The notes: generated by a model not told the origin, from the sequence alone. A stretch of 64,000 nt of DNA from Flavobacterium sp. RSP15 (GCF_003968755.1 NZ_RYDL01000001.1:62001-126000); one strand, 5' to 3'; shown: positions 34,080-44,222, counted from the stretch's first letter. Made by a program: numbers and translations.

Positions 34080-35900
34080 TTATTTGTAAAGCACGGTACG
34101 GGGTTTTGCCAGTTCGAAATCTTGAAAACCAAAATCAGTTGTTTCAATTGCATTTGTTTTGAAAATATTTTCGCCATTTCCAGGAATGGAAGGATAGTAC
34201 GAAAGCGAAATTTGAAAAGCACTAAAAACCAGAAAATCATTGTTTATGATGCATCCAATTCCAATTTTTGAATAGGCTTTACTTTGAGTCAATCCCTTAT
34301 TAGGATTCCCTAGTACGGCAATGGAATAATTAAAATAAGGATTGACTCTAAATCCCCAAAGATCCCACGGCGCATAGGCTTGCGTTTGTATGGTTAAGAG
34401 TGCTTTTTGGGTTCCATATTGAGCACTATTAAAGCCCCTAAGTCCATAGTTTTCATTGATATTTAGCTGATCGCCAATAATGTTGACACGGTTTGTACCA
34501 ATAATTACCTGAGGTTTGATGAACTGTCTCCATTTCCATTTTCCCATACTCATCAAGTTTGTGAAATAATTTGCCTGAAAAGAAAAAGCAGTTTGCTGCG
34601 TGATTGATTTTTCAAAAAAGGTACCTATCTCTACATTGGCACTTAAAAAGCCCCATTTATAATAATTTCCAAAAGCCGCTCGGGCAGCTAGGTACAAACG
34701 CCCCATATTGTTTTTATATTGAAAGCCAGAAGTGATGCTGTATATTTTGCCAATAGGGACATCTTCTATAATTCCATTTTTGAAAATATAGTTGTCCTGC
34801 ACGAATTTACGTGAACTAATACCAATCCCGAAAAGAGCAAGTTTTTCACTAGAGTAGAAATCAGTGGCGTCATAGAGGATAGTTGGGCTTTCCAGATATT
34901 TTATATTTAAAAAACGTCCTGCCAGAATCAGATTAGTGGTCCGCTGACTTTCTGTTTTTCCTTTAAAAATAGAAAAGGCACGTCCAAGCCATAAATCTTG
35001 TGAATTGTATTTGAAATTTTGATAGGCAAATACGGAATTGATATCAGCAAGGGTATCTTTTCTAAATTGCTGGTCTATGTATATTCCCCCTGCCCATTTT
35101 GTAAAAGCAGAGTAAAAGGGACGGTCTATATTGAGGCTTTTGCTGTAGTAATTGTCTAAATCTATCCGGTAATTCAGAGTTGTCTGAATGAAGGTATTCT
35201 GGATGTTAGGAACGCTATAGGACAATCCATACGCACTTTTTCCGTCGCTGAATCTGTTTTTGAATTCATTTTTGAATTCATGGCCAGTGCCCAGAAAATT
35301 ACGATCATTGAGTTCAAAATTAGTTCTTGAACTGGAAATGGATCCCTTGGGAATAATACTCCATGTATCTAAAACCCGAAAGGAGACATCTACTGAATCC
35401 GGGCTGTTCTGAATTAATTGTGGGGTTACGTCAACGCGACTGATGTATCTTTGAGTTCTAATCAATCGTTCTGATTCTTTTACTAATAGTGAGTCGAAAG
35501 GAGTATGTTTTCTTATTAACAGTATATTCTTAATAGCGAGCTTTTTTGTTTTGATATGAATCCGGTTTCCAGTTCGTTCGGCCCAGTTTTTGGGGACTCT
35601 TGAGGTATCTATATCAGAATAACCAAAAGGGTCTAAAGTAATAATAGTAATGTTTCTGATTATTTTTCCTTCAAAAGTTTCGTACTTTTTGGGAATTACT
35701 TTTTTCTTTGTTTTTTTTATAGTTACAGGTCTGAAAACTAATTTATGAACAAGTGTTGTAAACTTATTTTTTTTAGAATAGGATTGAATTTTTTTGTAAA
35801 CGGCAGCGGAATCTTTTTCCTTCTGGTTTACTTGTGAAAAAGAAATCAGGTGGCAACAGACGATCAAAAAGAATAAAATCAGCTTTTGCTTTTTAGTCAT
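34080..35900 (-). CDS. Outer-membrane beta-barrel protein with POTRA-like N-terminus
   Basis: A 606-aa protein with a signal peptide (LILFFLIVCCHLISFSQ). Residues ~75-170 resemble a POTRA domain (IRNITIITLDPFGY and VDVTPQLIQNSPDSVDVSFRVLD). Residues ~175-606 are an alternating beta barrel (ELNDRNFLGTGHEFKNEF, GGIYIDQQF, GLRGFNSAQYG), the last a motif close to the Omp85/BamA L6 loop. So it is probably an Omp85-like assembly or surface-transport protein. It ends FELAKPRTVLYK. The function in Flavobacterium is not defined. It lies alone, downstream of the AI-2E permease on the minus strand. Confidence 0.72.
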   Translation of the reverse strand: MTKKQKLILFFLIVCCHLISFSQVNQKEKDSAAVYKKIQSYSKKNKFTTLVHKLVFRPVTIKKTKKKVIPKKYETFEGKIIRNITIITLDPFGYSDIDTSRVPKNWAERTGNRIHIKTKKLAIKNILLIRKHTPFDSLLVKESERLIRTQRYISRVDVTPQLIQNSPDSVDVSFRVLDTWSIIPKGSISSSRTNFELNDRNFLGTGHEFKNEFKNRFSDGKSAYGLSYSVPNIQNTFIQTTLNYRIDLDNYYSKSLNIDRPFYSAFTKWAGGIYIDQQFRKDTLADINSVFAYQNFKYNSQDLWLGRAFSIFKGKTESQRTTNLILAGRFLNIKYLESPTILYDATDFYSSEKLALFGIGISSRKFVQDNYIFKNGIIEDVPIGKIYSITSGFQYKNNMGRLYLAARAAFGNYYKWGFLSANVEIGTFFEKSITQQTAFSFQANYFTNLMSMGKWKWRQFIKPQVIIGTNRVNIIGDQLNINENYGLRGFNSAQYGTQKALLTIQTQAYAPWDLWGFRVNPYFNYSIAVLGNPNKGLTQSKAYSKIGIGCIINNDFLVFSAFQISLSYYPSIPGNGENIFKTNAIETTDFGFQDFELAKPRTVLYK

Positions 35901-35963
35901 TATACAAAATTAATTTAAAAATTGAGAAAGAAAAAACCAGCAAAACATTGATAAACAATTGGT

Positions 35964-37193
35964 TTAAATAAACTCACTTGTTTTATTAAGGTCAGTTTTT
36001 GGTTTATTCTCTGTATTGTTTTCCGTTGTTGTCTCAGTAAAAATAGGAACTATAAGATCCGTTTTAATTATGGTTTTTTTAGAGGATGCATCTGAATCGA
36101 ATAACGGTAATTTGATACTATGCCAAGTATAGGTTTTGGGCAAATGATCTCCCATTAAATACCCCCAAGGTTCTAATGACTCAATTCGGTCAAAAATTAC
36201 CTTAAGAACCGCAATTATGGGTAATGCTAAAAACATTCCGGCGATTCCCGCAATGGCTCCTCCAATAATGATTCCTATAATGGATATAAAAGCATTTATT
36301 TCTACTTTTGAACTTACTATTATTGGGACAAGGATATTATTATCTATTAATTGAACAAAGATGGTAACCACAATTACACCAATAATTATGGACAAATCTG
36401 GAGAACCAGTCAGTGAGGCAATTATGCTTAAAATTCCGGCAAAAAGGATTCCTATATAGGGAATTAGATTTAGAATTCCGGTTACAACACCCAGCAAAAC
36501 AGCATATTTCACACCAATAAGTATAAATCCTATAGTAGTCATTACCGATACTAAAATCGTCTCGATAATTAAACCCACAATATAACTGTTTATAGCAACT
36601 CTAATGTTTGTTAAAATATTTTTTAATTGTTCATGATTCTCTTTTTTGAATAGTTTAGACAAAAACAATAAAAAATGAGTCCTGTATAAAAGAATCAAAA
36701 AAGTATAAATAGGGATTAAGGTCAAATTTAGTAGCGTATCTGTAAATGACATTAGCGTGGTGCCAATGATTTCTTTCCCTTTTTTCATAGAATCTTCAGT
36801 GGCAGTATCCAGATATTGTTTTTGTTCCCAAGAACTCAAATTGAAATGTTCCCTGAGAAACCGTTGAATATTACTAATATGAATAGTTATGTTTTTTTCA
36901 ATTTTATCAAAATCATCTGCAAAATCACTGATTTGAAAGGATAGAAATACAAAAAGGCCTAAAAAAAGCAATACAAAAAGCAGTACCGCCAGCATAACGG
37001 CTAACACATGGGGAAAGTAGAGTTTAGATTTTAAAAACTGAACGATGGGATACAACAATATCGCAAATAAAAAAGACATCATTATGGGAACCAATATATT
37101 TTGACCAATATAAAATATAAAAATAATAGCAATTAAGCTCAATAAAACGAGCGTAAGTTTTGCGTAAAATGGAAATTTTAAAAGGTCATTCAT
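35964..37193 (-). CDS. AI-2E family transporter (putative permease)
   Basis: A 409-aa inner-membrane protein of the PF01594 group with about eight helices. The first two long helices, the hydrophilic central region (LREHFNLSSWEQKQYLDTA) and the conserved C-terminal module (GIIIGGAIAGIAGMFLALPIIA) match. Members transport quorum-sensing molecules, sodium or other small solutes; the substrate here is unknown. The C-terminal ~50 residues are hydrophilic. It starts 64 bases upstream of the outer-membrane gene. Confidence 0.85.
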   Translation of the reverse strand: MNDLLKFPFYAKLTLVLLSLIAIIFIFYIGQNILVPIMMSFLFAILLYPIVQFLKSKLYFPHVLAVMLAVLLFVLLFLGLFVFLSFQISDFADDFDKIEKNITIHISNIQRFLREHFNLSSWEQKQYLDTATEDSMKKGKEIIGTTLMSFTDTLLNLTLIPIYTFLILLYRTHFLLFLSKLFKKENHEQLKNILTNIRVAINSYIVGLIIETILVSVMTTIGFILIGVKYAVLLGVVTGILNLIPYIGILFAGILSIIASLTGSPDLSIIIGVIVVTIFVQLIDNNILVPIIVSSKVEINAFISIIGIIIGGAIAGIAGMFLALPIIAVLKVIFDRIESLEPWGYLMGDHLPKTYTWHSIKLPLFDSDASSKKTIIKTDLIVPIFTETTTENNTENKPKTDLNKTSEFI

Positions 37194-37373
37194 ATCTTTT
37201 TATTTTTTTTAAAGACAAAAACAATTCAATAGTAAATTATTTATTTCTAATTGACAAATATCCAGCATTTAAAAAAGTAAAACATTATATATTTTTCAGC
37301 AATAGTTATATAATTTCCACTTCAATAGAATGTTTTGCAGGATGATGATTGACCATTCTCAGCAAAAGTAAAC

Positions 37374-37910
37374 TCAATCCGTAAATTCTTTTTGATCGGC
37401 ATAATTGTTTAGTATCGAAATTCCTTTTTGCAAAAGCAAGTTGTTCGGATAGATAATTTTTTCTCCATCTGTAGTTTTTAAATATACATGAAAAGCCCCA
37501 ATATCTTCAATTTGCGCTTCAATCGGAAAATCTTTATCATGAATTTTTATCGTATCTCCAATTTTAAACGGAAAAGAAAAAAACAAAATAACTCCAGATG
37601 TGATATTGCTCAATATAGACCATTGAGCAAACATAGCAACACCTACAACGGTGGTAATAGAGGAAAGTGCAATACTAATATCCTTTGTCTGGACGCCCCA
37701 AATTAGTATGACTGCTATAGTTGCAAGAATATTTATAAATAAATGAATGTATTTGATGACTAAATTGGTTCTATGCTCCAGTTTTTGGTCTGATTTAGCA
37801 TAGTTGCGAACTAATTTTGCAGCAATAATTCTCAAAAAAATCAACAGTAATCCCAAAATTCCTGTGGCCACCAGTTCCCTGGAATACTCGTGAAATATAA
37901 ATGTATCCAT
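37374..37910 (-). CDS. Small mechanosensitive ion channel (MscS family)
   Basis: A 178-aa MscS-type protein with three helices and the beta domain: WSILSNITSGVILFFSFPFKIGDTIKIHDKDFPIEAQI (TM3 and the beta domain) and IEDIGAFHVYLKTTDGEKIIYPN. It lacks the long C-terminal basket of MscS, so it is a short member. It likely releases osmolytes under hypo-osmotic shock. It lies seven bases after maf on the minus strand, in a housekeeping run. Confidence 0.85.
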   Translation of the reverse strand: MDTFIFHEYSRELVATGILGLLLIFLRIIAAKLVRNYAKSDQKLEHRTNLVIKYIHLFINILATIAVILIWGVQTKDISIALSSITTVVGVAMFAQWSILSNITSGVILFFSFPFKIGDTIKIHDKDFPIEAQIEDIGAFHVYLKTTDGEKIIYPNNLLLQKGISILNNYADQKEFTD

Positions 37911-37917
37911 AATGCAA

Positions 37918-38502
37918 TCAGTCTAATTTAGTTAAGTAGTCATATACCTTATCCGTGGGCATTCCCATCACATTAGCATAAGAACCTTCAATTTTTGAAA
38001 CACCAATAAAACCGATCCATTCCTGAATACCATAAGCACCCGCTTTGTCATAAGGCTTATAATTTTCTAAATAGTAGCGAATGGATTCCTCACTCAACGT
38101 GTTAAAAGTGACTTTTGTTATTTCATGAAGCAGGACTACTTTTTCATTTGTCTTAAAGCAAACAGAAGTAATTACTTCGTGAGTAGCATTCGATAATGAT
38201 TTCAAGATTTCAAAAGCATCCTGTTCGTCTTTTGGTTTGCCTAGCGCTTTGTTGTTGTACCAAACAATGGTATCACTGGTGATTAGGATTTCATTGGACT
38301 GTAATTCACCGTCAAAAGCACTGGCTTTTAATTCAGCCAAATAGTTCGTGATTTCGTACGCTTTTAACTCAGGAGGATAAATTTCTTCGATTTCTTTCAA
38401 TCGAATTTCAAAATCTAAGTCCAAATCTTTGAAAAACTGCTGCCGTCTTGGCGATCCTGAAGCCAGAATAAGGGCGTATTTTTTTAATTTATTTTTAAGC
38501 AT
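37918..38502 (-). CDS. maf: Maf-like nucleotide pyrophosphatase
   Basis: A 194-aa Maf family protein: LASGSPRRQQF near residue 14-24, SDTIVWYNNKALGKPKDEQDA near 76-96 and DKAGAYGIQEW near 158-168. Maf/YhdE proteins hydrolyse non-canonical nucleoside triphosphates and affect septum formation. Its C-terminal VMGMPTDKVYDYL also fits. It overlaps the prenyltransferase gene by eight bases upstream. Confidence 0.92.
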   Translation of the reverse strand: MLKNKLKKYALILASGSPRRQQFFKDLDLDFEIRLKEIEEIYPPELKAYEITNYLAELKASAFDGELQSNEILITSDTIVWYNNKALGKPKDEQDAFEILKSLSNATHEVITSVCFKTNEKVVLLHEITKVTFNTLSEESIRYYLENYKPYDKAGAYGIQEWIGFIGVSKIEGSYANVMGMPTDKVYDYLTKLD

Positions 38503-39448
38503 TATATTTTATATTTAAACGAATAACAATAACGGATAAAATTCCTAAAAGAAGGATGAATTTTAACAATACACTCAAGATGTGGCACTCTCTTTTTGAT
38601 TTTGCAGACCAAATTTTTAAAGTGAAATAAAACAACGGACCTACAACAAATAACAACATATATAATGTTGCAAACACCAATTCTAACAAGTACTGATGAA
38701 TATAACATACGATAAAAAATAGCGGAATCAAACTTAAACCGAAAACTATTTTTGCCGTTCTGGATTTCCCAATTACAATAGGTAAGGTACTCATTCCTTG
38801 ATTATAATCGCCATCTGTATCTTCTATGTCTTTGACAATTTCCCGAAGTAGATTAATCATAAAAGCAAAAATAGCATAATCTATCAGGATAGAAAAAAAC
38901 AAGCCCATTTGTTGCTGATTATTTATTGTTGTTGCAGGAAATAAATCGAAAACTCCAATGATAATCACACTAAAAGAAAGTAGTGATGCCACAATGATAT
39001 TACCAATAAGCATCATTTGTTTCAGACTGGTTGCATACAAATAAAGTGTTGCGGCAACCAAAATAAAAATAGAGGCAAAACCTGGTTTCCGTATGACATT
39101 CGACAAATAAAAACCAATCATTACCCCACTTGACGTAAGCCAAATATACAGATTATAGGCTTGAATTTCTGAAATGGTTTTGCCCACATTCGCAGCATTT
39201 GGTTTATTGACGGAATCTGTTTTTTGGTCATAGATATCATTGATCACATAGCCGCCTGCAGCGATCAAAGCAGTTGATAAAATTAATAATCCATACTGCC
39301 AATCCGATAACGCCAAAGAAATATTCTGAACTTGTAAAAAACCATACCTGAAAACAAATTGCATAAAAGCAAGCATTAACAAGTTCTGGTATCTAATTAG
39401 TTTAAAAAAAGGAATCACAGATGTTATTTTAAATTTATAATTTAACAT
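38495..39448 (-). CDS. UbiA-family prenyltransferase (geranylgeranylglycerol-phosphate geranylgeranyltransferase-like)
   Basis: A 317-aa membrane enzyme with about nine helices. The first aspartate motif is NDIYDQKTDSVNKP near 70, the second is DIEDTDGDYNQG near 205-216, as in UbiA prenyltransferases. The name follows the annotation usual for Bacteroidota homologues in the same context; the acceptor could be a quinone precursor or a lipid. It is next to maf and a KdsC-like phosphatase, in a well-known flavobacterial gene order. Confidence 0.82.
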   Translation of the reverse strand: MLNYKFKITSVIPFFKLIRYQNLLMLAFMQFVFRYGFLQVQNISLALSDWQYGLLILSTALIAAGGYVINDIYDQKTDSVNKPNAANVGKTISEIQAYNLYIWLTSSGVMIGFYLSNVIRKPGFASIFILVAATLYLYATSLKQMMLIGNIIVASLLSFSVIIIGVFDLFPATTINNQQQMGLFFSILIDYAIFAFMINLLREIVKDIEDTDGDYNQGMSTLPIVIGKSRTAKIVFGLSLIPLFFIVCYIHQYLLELVFATLYMLLFVVGPLFYFTLKIWSAKSKRECHILSVLLKFILLLGILSVIVIRLNIKYNA

Positions 39449-39459
39449 TTAAAAAAGTA

Positions 39460-39987
39460 CTAGTCATGCTTCCCGTCAAAATGTGCCATCCATTTCCCTT
39501 GTGCTTTCATAACTTGTTCAATGACATCTCTGGCCGCTCCTTTTCCTCCGTTTTTATGCGAAATATAGCGGGAAATAGCTTTGATTTCCGGGCTAGCATC
39601 TTGGGGACAAGTTGGTAATGAGACTAACTGCATCACATGATAATCAGGAATATCATCGCCCATGTATAACACGTTTTCAGGTTTAATGTTGTAGAGTTCC
39701 ACATATTCTTTAAAAGTTTCTACTTTGTCCGGCGTACCTAAATAGATGTCTGTAAGTCCCAAATTTCGTAGCCTTACTCGAACCCCTTCATTGCTTCCGC
39801 CGGAAATAATACATACATTAAACCCACTTTCTATAGCAGCTTTCATAGCATATCCATCTCTAATATTCATGGTTCGCAATATTTCTCCTTCATTAGTTAC
39901 AAAAACAGAGCTGTCAGTTAGTACCCCATCGACATCAAAAATAAAAGTAGTGATCTCGTTCATTATTTCTTTATAACTTTTTGCCAT
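39460..39987 (-). CDS. KdsC-like HAD phosphatase (Kdo-8-phosphate phosphatase family)
   Basis: A 175-aa HAD-IIIA enzyme that should dephosphorylate Kdo-8-P in LPS core synthesis. The DxD is Asp18/Asp20 in FIFDVDGVLTDSS. Further motifs are CIISGGSNEGVRVR near 55-68, and YMGDDIPDYHVM near 109-120. It ends with AHFDGKHD, so the KdsC-type tail is present. It overlaps the DUF2520 gene by 17 bases if the first ATG is used; an internal Met9 would remove the overlap. Confidence 0.88.
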   Translation of the reverse strand: MAKSYKEIMNEITTFIFDVDGVLTDSSVFVTNEGEILRTMNIRDGYAMKAAIESGFNVCIISGGSNEGVRVRLRNLGLTDIYLGTPDKVETFKEYVELYNIKPENVLYMGDDIPDYHVMQLVSLPTCPQDASPEIKAISRYISHKNGGKGAARDVIEQVMKAQGKWMAHFDGKHD

Positions 39988-40744
39988 TCTCTTGTATTGA
40001 TTGTGTTAGTGTTTTATAAATAGTCAGATGATTTTCATTTGATAAAAAAGCTTCGTGGGCTTCAATCGTTGAAGTGTCATTGCGTTTTGCAGGACCCGTT
40101 TGTGCATCTTGCGGCGAAAGTACCATTATTTTTTGAACTGTTTCTGCAATTAAAGGTCTTAAGATTTCAAATGGAACCTGATGTTCCTGGCAGATTTCCT
40201 GACCTATTTGGTACAAATGATTGGTAAAATTGTTCACAAATACGGCCACCACATGCAAGGCTTTTCGTTGTTCAGAGTTGATTGCATAAACGGTTCTTGA
40301 AATTGATTTGGCCACTTTATCTATTAAGTGGTAATCAATCCCATTTTCGCTTTCTAAACAAATAGGAATGATATTGAAATCGACAGCTTTGTTTTTGGTA
40401 AACGTTTGCAAAGGATAAAAAACGCCTCTTCGATTATTTTCGTCTAATGCATGCAAAGAAACACTCCCGGAAGTATGCACCACTAAGCGATTCTTGAAAG
40501 TAAGATTAGAGGAAACTTCAGCAATAGCATCATCAGAAACTGAAATGATATACATGTCGGCTTCAACTAAAGTATTGAAATTGTCAGTGATTTTTCCCAA
40601 GTCTATTAGATGGGAAACACTTTTTATTTGTCTCGAATATACCTGAACCAATTCTATTTCTGTCCCTGGTTTATGGGGATTTTGAAATGCCGCAATTAAA
40701 TGCTGTGCTACATTTCCGGAGCCAATTATAACTACTTTGATCAT
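39971..40744 (-). CDS. Rossmann-fold DUF2520 protein
   Basis: A 257-aa dehydrogenase-like protein. The NAD-binding IGSGNVAQHL is at the N-terminus (residues 7-16), then the DUF2520 region: GVFYPLQTFTKNK near 109, and HVVAVFVNNFTNHLYQIG near 167-184. Proteins of this type resemble pyrroline-5-carboxylate reductases, but the substrate is unknown. It is the first gene of the minus-strand run that ends with MscS and is divergent from ccsBA. Confidence 0.85.
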   Translation of the reverse strand: MIKVVIIGSGNVAQHLIAAFQNPHKPGTEIELVQVYSRQIKSVSHLIDLGKITDNFNTLVEADMYIISVSDDAIAEVSSNLTFKNRLVVHTSGSVSLHALDENNRRGVFYPLQTFTKNKAVDFNIIPICLESENGIDYHLIDKVAKSISRTVYAINSEQRKALHVVAVFVNNFTNHLYQIGQEICQEHQVPFEILRPLIAETVQKIMVLSPQDAQTGPAKRNDTSTIEAHEAFLSNENHLTIYKTLTQSIQENGKKL

Positions 40745-40902
40745 GGAGTAAAATTAGCAAAAAAATATGAAGTGTTTTATTCAATTTTCAGAAAGGTTTC
40801 AAATAGAAAACAGCCAAAAAAAAGCTCTTAAGCCTTCATGAAAAAGACTTATTTTTAGTTTAAATTAACAAATGTGCGAATATAGAAGTCAGTATTTTTA
40901 AG

Positions 40903-40910
40903 TACTTTTG
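40903..40910 (+). promoter_or_regulatory. Probable -7 box of the ccsBA promoter
   Basis: TACTTTTG matches TAnnTTTG exactly and lies 31 bases before the ATG. No clear TTTG stands 19-23 bases upstream, so the -33 box is weak. Confidence 0.4.
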
Positions 40911-40941
40911 TGCCACTTTTACAAAACATAATCCCATAAAA

Positions 40942-43900
40942 ATGGATAAAAAAATATTTTCTTTTTTGTTTTCTACACGATTAATGGCCTTTCTGTTTAT
41001 TTTATATGCCGTTGCCATGGCCACAGGAACTTTTATCGAAAGTAAATACAATACGGATACGGCAAAAATTTTAATTTATAATGCGTGGTGGTTTGAGGCT
41101 ATTCATGTCTTTTTTGTGATTAATTTCATCGGGAATATCAAGCGATATCAACTCTTGAAGAAAGAAAAATGGGCTACTTTATTGTTGCATTTGTCTTTTA
41201 TTCTTATCATTCTTGGTGCTTTTGTAACGCGATACATCAGTTATGAAGGAATGATGCCAATTCGTGAAGGGGCTGCTGAAAATCAGATATTTTCTGATAA
41301 AACCTACCTGACACTTTTTGTGGATGGTGAATTTAAAGGAGAAATGAAGCGCCGGGTTTTTGAAAAAAAAGTACTGCTTTCTCCAGCCACGAATAATAAT
41401 TTTAGTATTTCTGGAACGTTTGCTGATACCCCATTTGAGGTGGAATATGAAAATTTTATAATGGGAGCAAAAGAATATGTCAAACCTGATCCAAAAGGAA
41501 TTTTGTATTTAAAATTAGTTGAAGCAGGAGATGGTGGTCGTCATGAACATTTCTTGAAAGAGGGCGAAGTACAAAATATTCATAATGTTTTATTTTCGCT
41601 AAATAAATTTACGGATGGTGCCATAAATATCAATACTACAGGAAACGCGTATACAATTCAAACTCCTTTTGAAGGTGATTTTATGCGTATGGCAGATAAA
41701 CTACAAGGAAAAGTGACTAAGGATAACGCGCAACCATTGATGATGCGTTCGTTATACACAATAGGTGAAATGCGATTTGTGCTCCCGGATCCTGCTGTAA
41801 AAGGAGTTATCGATTATGAATCGAATAATGATTTTAAAGCTAAAAATCATGAAGATGCACTAACAGTAAAAATAACGGCTGACGGACAAGAAAAAACAGT
41901 AACCGTTTTAGGCTCCAAAGGTAAATTAGGAGATGTAAATTCAGTGAAAATTGGGAATATAGAGTACTCGATTTTTTATGGAAGTAAGGCGTATGTTTTG
42001 CCTTTTAAAATTAAATTGAATGACTTTATTGCACAAAAATATCCAGGAACAGAGAAAAGTTATTCTTCATTTGAAAGTCAGGTTACTGTTGAGGATAAAG
42101 AACCCTTTGATGCAAGAATATATATGAACAATGTTTTGGATTATAAAGGATATCGCTTTTTTCAATCCGGTTTTGATCCCGATGAAAAAGGAACTATATT
42201 GTCTGTAAATCACGATTTCTGGGGAACAGCAATCACTTATGGTGGATATTTCATGCTGTATTTTGCCATGATGGCCATTATGTTCACTAAGTATTCTCGT
42301 TTTGCAGATATTAAGAGAAAATTAGAAGAGGTGAAAATTAAGAAAGCCAAATTACTGACTATTTTAATTCTGCTATTTAGTTTCAGCAGTTTTGCACAAG
42401 AACACGACCATGCAGATCACGAGGGACATGACCACGAACAAACCCAAACCGCATCAAAGACCCAGACCGCGCCAGAGACCCATGCAAATCATACTAAGAA
42501 GGTGTTCAGTCAGGATGAATTACAGGCACTAATTACAAAATTTAAAGTGCCAGAAACGCATGCCTCAAAATTTGGACGATTAGTCATTCAAGATGCTGGT
42601 GGACGAATGAAACCTATCAATACTTTTTCTTCAGAATTGTTGCGAAAAGTAAGTCATGATGATACTTATAAGGGAATGAATTCAGATCAGGTATTTTTGT
42701 CTATGACACAATATGCGAGTTACTGGATTGAAATTCCTATTATTTATATTAAAAGTGGGAATGACAGTATTCGTAAAATTATAGGAATTGATAAGAAAGC
42801 TAAATTTGCTCCTTTCGTATCTTTCTTTGATGCAAAAGGAAATTACAAGCTTTCAAAATATTTAGAAGAAGCTTTTAAAGTTGCAAATCCTAACCAGTTT
42901 GAAAAAGATTTTATCGAAACGGATAAGAAAGTAAATCTGATGGAATCAGCTTTGAGCGGACGAATTTTAAAAATTTTCCCAATACCGGAGGATAAAAACA
43001 ACAAATGGGTTTCTTATTTAGAGCTCAATGAAGCCGGTTTCAAAGGAATGGAAGCGACGTACACTAAAAACGTATTGCCTTTATATTTTGGATCTTTGGC
43101 AAGCGCTGCAGCATCCAATAATTATGCTACATCCGATGAATTACTGGGGAGTATTAATGGTTTCCAAAAACGTTTTGGCAGCAAAGTGATGCCAAGCGAT
43201 GAAAAGATTACGTCGGAAGTGTTGTATAATAAATATGATGTATTCAAAAAACTTCCGTATTGGTATATTTTTGCGGCTATTTTAATGTTGTTCTTCACGA
43301 TTTTACAAATCTTCAAAGAAAGAAAAGTATTAAATTATTTAGTCAATTTTATGCACATCGTCGTGATTGGATTATTTGCATTACACACCTTTGGTCTAAT
43401 AGCCAGATGGTATATTTCAGGTCATGCACCATGGAGTAATGCGTATGAATCTATTATTTATGTAGCCTGGGCAACCATGTTTTTTGGTTTGGCTTTCGAT
43501 AGAAAATCAAAGCTTACTGTGGCATCATCCGCTTTTGTAACCGCTATGATTTTAGCGGCAGCGTATATGAACTGGATTGATCCGGAAATTGCAAATTTAC
43601 AGCCGGTACTGAACTCGTATTGGTTAATGATTCATGTGGCGGTAATTGTGGCCAGCTATGGACCGTTTGCGCTAGGAATGATATTGGGTGCGGTTTCATT
43701 ATTACTGATTTTGTTTACCAATGAAAAAAACAAAGCCAAAATGGATTTGAATATTCAAGAGATCACTTACATCAATGAATTAGCCTTAACGATAGGTTTG
43801 ATAATGTTAACTATTGGAAACTTCCTTGGAGGACAATGGGCCAATGAAAGCTGGGGACGATACTGGGGCTGGGATCCAAAAGAAACTTGGGCATTAATCA

Positions 43901-44160
43901 GTATTATGGTCTATGCTTTTGTAATTCATGCCAGATTTGTTCCATCACTACGCGGGAAATGGGTATTCAATTTAATGAGTATGTTTGCTTTTATATCGAT
44001 ATTATTCACGTATTACGGTGTGAATTTTCATCTGGTAGGATTGCATTCCTATGCGAGTGGCGAAGCCCATTCCTTAAATTGGATTTGGTATTCACTGGCA
44101 GTAATAACATTATTTGGTGCTGTCTCCTATCCAAAATATAAGAAGTATTATAAGAAATAA
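40942..44160 (+). CDS. ccsBA: Cytochrome c synthase, CcsB-CcsA fusion
   Basis: A 1,072-aa fusion of ResB/CcsB (about 1-470) and ResC/CcsA (about 770-1072) with a linker. The heme-handling WWD motif is QWANESWGRYWGWDPKETWALI near 975-996, with histidines in flanking helices (HAPWSNAYE, HSYASGEAHSLNW). In system II cytochrome c maturation it exports heme and attaches it to apocytochrome CxxCH motifs. After the ResB part a hydrophobic LLTILILLFSFSSFAQ stretch is followed by a His-rich segment (QEHDHADHEGHDHEQ, ~485-500). The fusion is usual in Bacteroidota and epsilonproteobacteria. Confidence 0.92.
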   Translation: MDKKIFSFLFSTRLMAFLFILYAVAMATGTFIESKYNTDTAKILIYNAWWFEAIHVFFVINFIGNIKRYQLLKKEKWATLLLHLSFILIILGAFVTRYISYEGMMPIREGAAENQIFSDKTYLTLFVDGEFKGEMKRRVFEKKVLLSPATNNNFSISGTFADTPFEVEYENFIMGAKEYVKPDPKGILYLKLVEAGDGGRHEHFLKEGEVQNIHNVLFSLNKFTDGAININTTGNAYTIQTPFEGDFMRMADKLQGKVTKDNAQPLMMRSLYTIGEMRFVLPDPAVKGVIDYESNNDFKAKNHEDALTVKITADGQEKTVTVLGSKGKLGDVNSVKIGNIEYSIFYGSKAYVLPFKIKLNDFIAQKYPGTEKSYSSFESQVTVEDKEPFDARIYMNNVLDYKGYRFFQSGFDPDEKGTILSVNHDFWGTAITYGGYFMLYFAMMAIMFTKYSRFADIKRKLEEVKIKKAKLLTILILLFSFSSFAQEHDHADHEGHDHEQTQTASKTQTAPETHANHTKKVFSQDELQALITKFKVPETHASKFGRLVIQDAGGRMKPINTFSSELLRKVSHDDTYKGMNSDQVFLSMTQYASYWIEIPIIYIKSGNDSIRKIIGIDKKAKFAPFVSFFDAKGNYKLSKYLEEAFKVANPNQFEKDFIETDKKVNLMESALSGRILKIFPIPEDKNNKWVSYLELNEAGFKGMEATYTKNVLPLYFGSLASAAASNNYATSDELLGSINGFQKRFGSKVMPSDEKITSEVLYNKYDVFKKLPYWYIFAAILMLFFTILQIFKERKVLNYLVNFMHIVVIGLFALHTFGLIARWYISGHAPWSNAYESIIYVAWATMFFGLAFDRKSKLTVASSAFVTAMILAAAYMNWIDPEIANLQPVLNSYWLMIHVAVIVASYGPFALGMILGAVSLLLILFTNEKNKAKMDLNIQEITYINELALTIGLIMLTIGNFLGGQWANESWGRYWGWDPKETWALISIMVYAFVIHARFVPSLRGKWVFNLMSMFAFISILFTYYGVNFHLVGLHSYASGEAHSLNWIWYSLAVITLFGAVSYPKYKKYYKK

Positions 44161-44185
44161 GTTGGATTATTTTCCAATAACAAAT

Positions 44186-44222
44186 AGACTGTCTCAATAT
44201 AAAAATGAGCCAGTCTCTTTTG
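44186..44222 (+). terminator. Terminator of ccsBA
   Basis: Imperfect stem AGACTGtCTCA / TGAGcCAGTCT with an ATATAAAAA loop and a T-rich tail, 25 bases after the ccsBA stop. Confidence 0.7.

Noticed and set aside
37160-37345. 61-codon plus-strand frame overlapping the AI-2E gene start
   Set aside because: Composition is typical of antisense reading and spacer; no family features or promoter.
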